Assembly (NCBI GenBank): GCA_023437285.1
Contig: JAEZGP010000430.1
Span: 1-5,747 of the forward strand
Source: Actinomycetes bacterium
Lineage (GTDB): Bacteria > Actinomycetota > Actinomycetes > Mycobacteriales > Micromonosporaceae
Direction of reading: 5' to 3'
Length of the DNA stretch: 5,747 nucleotides
Shown: positions 1-4,528 of the stretch, piece after piece
Layout: each line of letters begins with the position of its first letter
Numbering within the stretch: the first letter of the stretch is position 1
The notes under the pieces: generated by a model
The model's database searches: none
Seen by the model: only the letters and a program-made list of their open reading frames with translations
What the model was told of the DNA's origin: nothing
Made by a program: the position numbers and the translations under genes

Positions 1-62
1 GGACCCGACAGGTCCTCCGGCTCCGGCGTCGTGGTGGGAAGGGATGTTGCGGAGACCGACAT
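1..62 (-). CDS. Probable sugar ABC-transporter permease, N-terminal fragment (runs off window)
   Basis: An ATG on the minus strand at 62-60 begins two nucleotides after the stop codon of the sugar-binding protein gene. It stays open to the window edge and encodes about 20 residues beginning MSVSATSLPTTTPEPEDL. No domain is visible in so short a piece. The assignment rests on context: CUT1 sugar importers are usually encoded in the order binding protein, permease, permease, and their first permeases often have a polar N-terminal tail rich in Thr, Pro and acidic residues before the first membrane helix. There is no strong Shine-Dalgarno just ahead of this ATG, so it may be read by translational coupling to the upstream gene, or the true start may lie further left. 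The fragment could also be non-coding. Sequence beyond position 1 is needed to settle this. Confidence 0.5.
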   Translation of the reverse strand, partial: MSVSATSLPTTTPEPEDLSG

Positions 63-64
63 TG

Positions 65-1372
65 TTACTGGGACTTCGCAACCTGGGTGATGGCCTGGAC
101 AACCTTCTCGGGGGTGCTCTGGCCGGCGATCAGCGCCGCGACGGCGTCGTTGACCTCGGCGCCCACGGCCGGCGGGAACGCCTGGTCGAGGTAGAGCTGG
201 AAGCCCGTCGCCGAGGCGAGGGTCGTCGAGACCGTCGTGATGTTCGGGTCCTTGATCGCGTCCGAGGCCGACTTGTTGGTCGGCAGGGTGCCGTTGCCGG
301 CAGCGGTGCGCTGGTTGTCGGTGTTGAGCAGGAACTTCAGGAAGTCCACCGTGGCCGGCGGGGCGTCCTTGCCGATGCAGAAGCCGTTGCCGCCACCGAA
401 CGCGTCGGTCGCCGAACCCTTGCCACCGTCAACGGCGGGGAAGGTGAAGAAGCCGACCTTGTCGCCGAGGCCCTTGCCGCTGGCCGACGACGACGTCTGG
501 GTCACCGGCGCCCACTGGCCCATGAGCTCCATCGCGGTGTTGCCGTTACCCATGTTCGCCGCCTGGCCGCCCGGCTTGTCGTACTGCGCGGCGAGGAAGC
601 CCTTCTGGAACGGCTGCAGGTCGACGAGCGCCTTCAGGTGCGCGCCGGCCTGGATGAAGTCCGGGGTGTTGAAGTCCTTGCTCTCCGCCGCCGCCTTGAG
701 CGCGTCGAGGCCCGCGGTACGCATGGCCAGGTACGCCCAGTAGAAGTGGCCGGGCCACTTGTCCTTGCCAGCGAGCGCGATGGGCGTGATGCCCTTGCTC
801 TTCAGCGTGGTCACCGTGGTGAGGAGCTCGGCCCAGGTCTTCGGCGGAGCGGTGATGCCGGCCTTGGCGAACAGGTCCTTGTTGTACCAGAAGCCGACCA
901 TGCCGACGTCCCACGGGATGCCGTAGAGCTTGCCCTCAACCGTGTACGGCTGCAGGGAGGCGGGGAGCAGGTCGCCGGTCCAGGAGGAGGTGGAGTCGGT
1001 GAGGTCCTTGACCAGGCCGGCGTCCACCTGCTGCTGGAGCACGCCGCCGCCCCACGACTGGAACAGGTCCGGCACGTTGCCCGCCTGCCCGGCGGTGGTG
1101 AGCTTGGCCTTGAAGGCCTCGTTCTCCAGCGGCGTGATGTTGATCGTTACGTTCGGGTGCGCGTCCTGGTAGGCCTTCGCCATGGTCGCCCACTGCGTCA
1201 GACCCGGCTCGGTGGTCTGAATGTGCCACCAGTCGATCGTCTGCGGGGAGTTGTCGTCGGCGGGAGGGGTCTTCTCGTCGTCCGAGCCGCACGCACTGAG
1301 CGCCAGCGCGCCGGCGGTCGCGCCGGCAGCGCCGAGGAACGTACGACGGGACAGGTGTGGAGCGGTGGTCAT
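65..1372 (-). CDS. Extracellular sugar-binding lipoprotein of a CUT1 ABC importer (BxlE-like)
   Basis: This 435-residue protein is a family 1 extracellular solute-binding protein that would capture oligosaccharides at the cell surface for an ABC importer. The N-terminus combines a twin-arginine motif (SRRTFLG, residues 8-14) with a lipobox LSAC at 25-28, so export is probably by Tat with lipid anchoring at Cys28. An acidic, Pro-containing spacer follows to about residue 44. Family landmarks include the aromatic WWH at 48-50, the YGIPWDVGM...WYNKDLFAKAGI block at 150-173, MELMGQW at 281-287, and a C-terminal helix with VNDAVAALIAGQSTPEKV (407-424). Length is normal for the family. The start is supported by GAAAGGGA at 1386-1379, six nucleotides before the ATG. 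A GH3 glycosidase is transcribed divergently and a probable permease follows, as in Streptomyces bxlEFG-bxlA. Xylobiose or another xylo-oligosaccharide is the most likely ligand, but the sequence alone does not exclude cellobiose or a beta-glucoside. Confidence 0.93.
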   Translation of the reverse strand: MTTAPHLSRRTFLGAAGATAGALALSACGSDDEKTPPADDNSPQTIDWWHIQTTEPGLTQWATMAKAYQDAHPNVTINITPLENEAFKAKLTTAGQAGNVPDLFQSWGGGVLQQQVDAGLVKDLTDSTSSWTGDLLPASLQPYTVEGKLYGIPWDVGMVGFWYNKDLFAKAGITAPPKTWAELLTTVTTLKSKGITPIALAGKDKWPGHFYWAYLAMRTAGLDALKAAAESKDFNTPDFIQAGAHLKALVDLQPFQKGFLAAQYDKPGGQAANMGNGNTAMELMGQWAPVTQTSSSASGKGLGDKVGFFTFPAVDGGKGSATDAFGGGNGFCIGKDAPPATVDFLKFLLNTDNQRTAAGNGTLPTNKSASDAIKDPNITTVSTTLASATGFQLYLDQAFPPAVGAEVNDAVAALIAGQSTPEKVVQAITQVAKSQ

Positions 1373-1391
1373 GTGCCGTCCCTTTCGAGGA

Positions 1392-1416
1392 GGCCGTGCG
1401 CCGGATGGCGACGGCC
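1392..1416 (-). promoter_or_regulatory. Leader hairpin just upstream of the binding-protein Shine-Dalgarno
   Basis: GGCCGT (1392-1397) pairs with ACGGCC (1411-1416), and inside it CGCC (1399-1402) pairs with GGCG (1407-1410) around the loop GGAT. This makes 10 base pairs with a single bulged G at 1398. On the minus-strand transcript the hairpin ends five nucleotides before the GAAAGGGA ribosome-binding site of the lipoprotein gene. It could stabilise the 5' end of the transcript, modulate ribosome access, or form by chance in GC-rich DNA. The pairing is seen in the sequence. The function is inferred. Confidence 0.4.
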
Positions 1417-1448
1417 CGTATCGGTAAATGGCGGGGGCGGAGCAGGGG

Positions 1449-1463
1449 TGTTACGGGGTAACA
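1449..1463. promoter_or_regulatory. 15-bp palindrome TGTTACGGGGTAACA, candidate operator
   Basis: TGTTAC and GTAACA form perfect six-base arms around GGG. The site lies 77 nt upstream of the sugar-binding protein start, on the importer side of the divergent region. AT-containing arms stand out in such GC-rich sequence, and the size fits a LacI- or GntR-type dimer site. It differs in sequence from the GAAA-N-TTTC element nearby, which suggests a second regulator for the importer. The regulator is not identified. Confidence 0.5.
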
Positions 1464-1503
1464 ATCGGGTGGATCGGTGCTGTGCTGCTGCGGTGTGCTC
1501 CGG

Positions 1504-1514
1504 CGAAACTTTCG
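1504..1514. promoter_or_regulatory. CGAAACTTTCG palindrome, probable BxlR/XlnR-type operator
   Basis: This is a perfect palindrome (CGAAA-C-TTTCG) in the intergenic region between the divergent lipoprotein and GH3 genes, 131 nt from the former and 182 nt from the latter. Elements of the form CGAA-N-TTCG or GAAACTTTC are known upstream of xylanase genes and of the bxl xylobiose operon in Streptomyces, where the LacI-type repressor BxlR or a related protein binds and is released by sugar. A site here could control both divergent transcripts. A possible -10-like TATCGA lies on the minus strand just upstream of it, at about 1523-1528, but no convincing -35 accompanies it. Confidence 0.7.
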
Positions 1515-1637
1515 AGGCTGCCCTCGATAGCTTCGAACAATGTGGCGCACGCTACGGCCACGTGAACCTTGGGTCAAGACCTATCGCATCTCGACATCGG
1601 ACGCTACCGTGAGGCGGACTTTAGCGCGTGCGAGGCG

Positions 1638-1648
1638 GCAAACTTTCT
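1638..1648. promoter_or_regulatory. Degenerate GAAACTTTC-like site near the GH3 start
   Basis: The core AAACTTTC at 1640-1647 matches eight consecutive bases of the 1504-1514 operator, while the outer bases (GC on the left, T on the right) deviate. It lies 48 nt upstream of the GH3 start codon, close to where a promoter or early transcribed region would be. It may be a secondary, weaker operator that cooperates with the perfect site about 134 bp away. A chance match is possible. Confidence 0.35.
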
Positions 1649-1696
1649 GGAGAAGTATCGGAAGTTGTCGGATCGCAATGATCAGGAGGCTCCACC

Positions 1697-4087
1697 ATGA
1701 GCGGAAGCGCTGGCCAATCGGCGGCGGAAACCATCCCATCCGCAGCTGACGAGCGCGTTCTCGCCACGTCCCCACTGGACGGAGGGTCACCGTGGCGTGA
1801 TCCAACGCGGCCGGCCGCTGAGCGGGTCGCCGACTTGCTCGGCCACATGACGCTCGCGGAGAAGATCGCCCAGCTGTACTCGGTATGGGTGGGTGTGCGC
1901 ACTGACGGCAACGCGGTGGCTCCCCACCAGCACGAACTCGCCCCGTCGTCGTACGAGTGGCCCGACGTGATCCGCGACGGCCTCGGCCAGTTCACCCGGC
2001 CGTTCGGCACGGCGCCGACCGATCCGCTCGAGGGCGCCCGCGCGCTGGAGCGGCTGCAGGCCGACGTGACGACCAACAGCCGCCACGGCATCCCCGCCGT
2101 CGTTCACGAGGAATGCCTCAACGGCTTCATGACCTGGGGCGCCACCGTCTACCCGACGCCGCTGGCGTGGGGGGCCAGCTTCGACCCCGACCTGGTCGAG
2201 GAGATGGCGTACCGGGTCGGCGCACACATGTGGCGCCTCGGCGTACACCAGGGGTTGGCTCCCGTCCTCGACGTCACCCGCGACGCCCGCTGGGGACGCA
2301 CGGAAGAGACGATCGGCGAGGACCCCTTCCTGGTCGGCACCGTCGGCACCGCGTACGTGCGGGGTCTGGAGCGCGCCGGCGTCATCGCCACCCTCAAGCA
2401 CTTCGCCGGCTACTCCGGCTCGCGCGGCGCGCGCAACTTCGGCCCCGTCTCCGCCGGCCCCCGCGAAATGGGCGACGTCTTCCTCCCGCCCTTCGAGATG
2501 GCGCTGCGCGAGGGCAAGGCCCGCTCGGTCATGCACTCCTACGCCGAGATCGACGGGGTGCCCGCCGCGGCGAACACCGAACTGCTCACCACCCTGCTGC
2601 GCGACACGTGGGGCTTCGAGGGCACGGTCGTCGCCGACTACTTCGGCGTGAGCTTCCTGGAGATGCAGCACCACATCGCCGACAACCGGGGCAGCGCGGC
2701 CGCGCTGGCGCTGGCCGCCGGCGTGGATGTTGAACTGCCGTCCATCCGGTGCTTCGGCGAGCCCCTCGTCGAAGCGATTCAACGGGGCGAGGTGCCCGAA
2801 TCGGTCATCGACCGGGCCGTCACCCGGGTCCTGCTGCAGAAGGTCGAGCTGGGCCTGCTCGACCCCGACTGGGCGCCGGTCCCGGCCCTGGGGACCGGGG
2901 CGGAACCCGCCGTCGACCTCGACCCGCCGGCCGACCGGGACCTGGCCCGTACGCTCGCCGAGCAGTCCATCGTGCTGCTCGCCAACGACGGCGCGCTGCC
3001 GCTGTCGTCGGGTGCCCGGGTGGCGCTCGTCGGACCGCAGGCCGACACCCCCGACGCCATGCTCGGCTGCTACACCTTCCCCCGCCACGTCGGCAGCGAA
3101 CACCCGTCGTACCCGGACGGGGTGGCCGTACCCACGCTCTTGACGGCCCTGCGCGACGCGGACCTGACAGTGACCCACGAGCCCGGCTGCGGTGTGGACA
3201 CCGACGACCGGTCGGGCTTCGCCGCCGCGGTCGCGGCCGCGCGCGACGCGGACGTGATCGTCGCTGCCCTGGGCGACCGGTCGGGCCTGTTCGGTCTGGG
3301 AACTTCCGGCGAGGGCTGCGACGCGCCGAACCTCGCCCTGCCCGGCGTACAGGCCGAGCTGCTGGAGGAGCTGCTCGGCACCGGCAAGCCCGTCGTGCTC
3401 GTGCTGCTGACCGGCCGCCCGTACGCGCTGGGCGCCTACGCGGACCGGCTCGCCGCCTGCGTGCAGGCCTTCTTCCCCGGCGAGGAGGGCGGACCCGCCG
3501 TGGCGCGCGTCCTCACCGGCCTGGTCAACCCGTCCGGCCGGCTGCCGGTCAGCGTGCCGGCCGGGCCGGACTCGGCCGCCACGTACCTCGCCCCCCAGCT
3601 CGGCCACCTCACCGACGTCAGCTCGGTCGACCCCACCCCGGTGTACCCGTTCGGGCACGGCCTGGCGTACACGACCTTCGAGTGGTCGGCCGAGGAGAGC
3701 GAGCGGCTCGACTGGCCGACCGACGGCAGCGTCTCGGTGTCGGTCACGGTGCGCAACACGGGCGACCGCGCCGGTGCCGAGGTCGTTCAGCTCTACCTGC
3801 ACGATGCGGTGGCCCAGGTGACCCGCCCGGTCAGCCGCCTGATCGGCTATGCGCGGGTGCCGCTGGAGGCCGGTCAGGCCCGCCAGGTCACCTTTACCGT
3901 GCCGGCTGACCTGTGCTCCTTCGTCGGCCTCAACGGCCGGCGCATCGTGGAGCCGGGCGACATGGAGCTGCGCCTCGGCGCGTCCAGCGCGGACGTGCGG
4001 TACACCGTGCCGGCCCGCCTCACCGGCCCGCTCCGGACGGTCGACCACCGCCGGGCACTGCGTCCGGGCGTCACCGTCACGCCGTAA
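1697..4087 (+). CDS. Glycoside hydrolase family 3 beta-xylosidase/beta-glucosidase (BxlA-like), cytoplasmic
   Basis: This 796-residue enzyme is a retaining GH3 exo-glycosidase that removes terminal sugars from the non-reducing end of short beta-linked oligosaccharides. It has the usual three-part build: an N-terminal (beta/alpha)8-like domain (about 45-380), an alpha/beta sandwich domain (about 424-658) and a C-terminal fibronectin-III-like domain (about 695-765, with AGAEVVQLYLHD at 693-704). The nucleophile is Asp314 in GTVVADYFGV (309-318), and the probable acid/base is Glu539 in TSGEGCDAP (536-544). Substrate-pocket motifs RWGRTEE (198-204) and KHFAGY (234-239) are intact. There is no signal peptide, so it should act in the cytoplasm on imported sugars, which fits the divergent importer gene. 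AGGAGG at 1684-1689, seven nucleotides before the ATG, fixes the start. The HEECLNG (137-143) and AGVDVELP (341-348) segments look like Streptomyces BxlA-type enzymes. Xylosidase is favoured, but GH3 specificity cannot be settled by reading, and glucosidase or mixed activity is possible. Confidence 0.95.
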   Translation: MSGSAGQSAAETIPSAADERVLATSPLDGGSPWRDPTRPAAERVADLLGHMTLAEKIAQLYSVWVGVRTDGNAVAPHQHELAPSSYEWPDVIRDGLGQFTRPFGTAPTDPLEGARALERLQADVTTNSRHGIPAVVHEECLNGFMTWGATVYPTPLAWGASFDPDLVEEMAYRVGAHMWRLGVHQGLAPVLDVTRDARWGRTEETIGEDPFLVGTVGTAYVRGLERAGVIATLKHFAGYSGSRGARNFGPVSAGPREMGDVFLPPFEMALREGKARSVMHSYAEIDGVPAAANTELLTTLLRDTWGFEGTVVADYFGVSFLEMQHHIADNRGSAAALALAAGVDVELPSIRCFGEPLVEAIQRGEVPESVIDRAVTRVLLQKVELGLLDPDWAPVPALGTGAEPAVDLDPPADRDLARTLAEQSIVLLANDGALPLSSGARVALVGPQADTPDAMLGCYTFPRHVGSEHPSYPDGVAVPTLLTALRDADLTVTHEPGCGVDTDDRSGFAAAVAAARDADVIVAALGDRSGLFGLGTSGEGCDAPNLALPGVQAELLEELLGTGKPVVLVLLTGRPYALGAYADRLAACVQAFFPGEEGGPAVARVLTGLVNPSGRLPVSVPAGPDSAATYLAPQLGHLTDVSSVDPTPVYPFGHGLAYTTFEWSAEESERLDWPTDGSVSVSVTVRNTGDRAGAEVVQLYLHDAVAQVTRPVSRLIGYARVPLEAGQARQVTFTVPADLCSFVGLNGRRIVEPGDMELRLGASSADVRYTVPARLTGPLRTVDHRRALRPGVTVTP

Positions 4088-4106
4088 CGATTAACGACGA
4101 AAAACA

Positions 4107-4147
4107 GCGGCGAGGGGGTCGGTCCGTACGGGCCGGCCCCTCGCCGC
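4107..4147 (+). terminator. Strong hairpin terminator after the GH3 gene
   Basis: Starting 19 nt after the GH3 stop codon, GCGGCGAGGGGG... pairs with ...GGCCCCTCGCCGC to form about 18 base pairs with one bulged G (4114), two G-U pairs and a four-base GTAC loop (4126-4129). There is no U-tract, which is common for actinobacterial terminators. It should end the GH3 transcript and separate it from the LPMO gene. Confidence 0.85.
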
Positions 4148-4211
4148 GTTGAACCGTTTACCCAGGTGAGTACGGGACGTAACGGTGTGATCACCGCCAC
4201 GCGACCGAGGT

Positions 4212-4220
4212 GAAAGTTTC
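4212..4220. promoter_or_regulatory. GAAAGTTTC palindrome upstream of the LPMO, probable shared operator
   Basis: GAAA-G-TTTC is the same 9-bp palindrome as the core of the 1504-1514 site, read on the other strand; the flanking bases (T and C) differ from the 11-bp version. It lies downstream of the GH3 terminator and 308 nt before the LPMO start. It is therefore placed to act on a promoter for the LPMO rather than on the upstream gene. Its recurrence in both intergenic regions is the best in-window evidence that these transcription units share a regulator. Confidence 0.62.
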
Positions 4221-4361
4221 CTCGATCGTTCCTGGTGGCAGCCGTGATCGACCAATGTTTATTGCTCTATCAACGGTTAGGGTGCTGCAATAAGTCCCTG
4301 CCGCGGCGGTCTTTCGGGCTGGGACACCCGGTATCCGCCCCGCCTGGGAGCCGACGTGGCG

Positions 4362-4391
4362 GCGACGTACGGCCCTGCCTGCGTACGTCGC
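4362..4391 (+). promoter_or_regulatory. Perfect 10-bp inverted repeat in the LPMO leader
   Basis: GCGACGTACG (4362-4371) is the exact reverse complement of CGTACGTCGC (4382-4391), separated by a 10-nt loop GCCCTGCCTG. It can form a stable RNA stem-loop, and no U-tract follows. Each arm also contains the palindrome CGTACG, so the element could instead be a paired DNA-binding site. It lies 137 nt before the LPMO start codon. Its role is unknown. Confidence 0.5.
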
Positions 4392-4480
4392 GCATTCCCC
4401 CCGCACCTTCGACCGCGCCGCGCCGGCTGGCCTCCGTAGATCCGGAAAAGCGCGACCGCGATAGCCACTCGGCACGCAAT

Positions 4481-4511
4481 CCCGGACTGTCCCGTCCCTG
4501 AGACAGCCGGG
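4481..4511 (+). promoter_or_regulatory. Bulged hairpin abutting the LPMO Shine-Dalgarno
   Basis: CCCGG-A-CTGTC (4481-4491) pairs with GACAGCCGGG (4502-4511), giving 10 base pairs with one bulged A (4486) and a 10-nt loop CCGTCCCTGA. The stem ends one base before the AAGGAAGGAG ribosome-binding region (4513-4522). It resembles in layout the hairpin ahead of the lipoprotein gene. It may protect the mRNA 5' region or tune translation initiation. The function is inferred. Confidence 0.5.
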
Positions 4512-4528
4512 CAAGGAAGGAGAGTCTG

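Larger units (their letters stand above)
1373..1696. other. Divergent intergenic regulatory region
   Basis: The 324 nt between the start codons of the lipoprotein gene (minus) and the GH3 gene (plus) contain no credible gene. They must hold the promoters of both. What can be seen is the lipoprotein Shine-Dalgarno (1379-1386), a bulged hairpin (1392-1416), the TGTTAC...GTAACA palindrome (1449-1463), the CGAAACTTTCG palindrome (1504-1514), a TTCGAA hexamer (1532-1537), the degenerate operator (1638-1648) and the GH3 Shine-Dalgarno AGGAGG (1684-1689). I could not assign -35/-10 pairs with confidence, which is usual for actinobacterial promoters. Base composition is less G/C-biased than in the flanking genes. 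Confidence 0.8.
4088..4528. other. Intergenic region and long presumed leader of the LPMO gene
   Basis: These 441 nt contain no convincing gene. After the terminator (4107-4147) come the short palindrome GTGATCAC (4187-4194) and the GAAAGTTTC operator candidate. A locally AT-rich stretch (about 4250-4294) follows, with CAAT/ATTG arms at 4253-4256 and 4261-4264 and a TAGGGT hexamer at 4278-4283 that could be a -10 element, although no well-spaced -35 is visible. From about 4295 to 4511 the sequence is GC-rich and able to fold, including perfect or near-perfect hairpins at 4362-4391 and 4481-4511. If transcription starts near the AT-rich stretch, the leader would exceed 200 nt. I found no match to c-di-GMP, ydaO or other riboswitch cores that I can recognise by eye. 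Confidence 0.7.

Noticed and set aside
1569..1610. Candidate sigma-70-like promoter for GH3 (TTGGGT ... TACCGT)
   Set aside because: The spacing between the hexamers is far from 17-18 bp and neither hexamer is a good match, so no promoter position is claimed.
44..1612. Long plus-strand reading frame of 522 codons opposite the sugar-binding protein gene
   Set aside because: It is antisense to a clear family 1 solute-binding protein, its translation is Arg/Gly/Val-rich low-information sequence, and it has no recognisable domain. Long antisense frames are expected in high-GC actinobacterial genes.
1540..1749. Small plus-strand frame overlapping the GH3 start
   Set aside because: It has no ribosome-binding site, runs out of frame into the GH3 coding region and has no recognisable content.
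1787..4048. Long minus-strand reading frame of 753 codons opposite the GH3 gene
   Set aside because: It is a shadow of the GH3 codon bias. The translation is rich in Arg, Val, Gly and His with no domain motifs, and the GH3 on the other strand has all catalytic motifs.
4187..4194. GTGATCAC 8-bp palindrome before the LPMO operator candidate
   Set aside because: It is short enough to occur by chance and is not repeated elsewhere in the window.
4235..4501. Plus-strand 88-codon frame in the intergenic region ahead of the LPMO
   Set aside because: It starts at a GTG without a Shine-Dalgarno, lacks the strong third-position G/C bias of the real genes, and overlaps the structured leader.
4295..4511. 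Possible known riboswitch (c-di-GMP-I/II or ydaO c-di-AMP) in the LPMO leader
   Set aside because: I could not find the conserved core strings of these classes. Only simple hairpins are evident, so no riboswitch is called.
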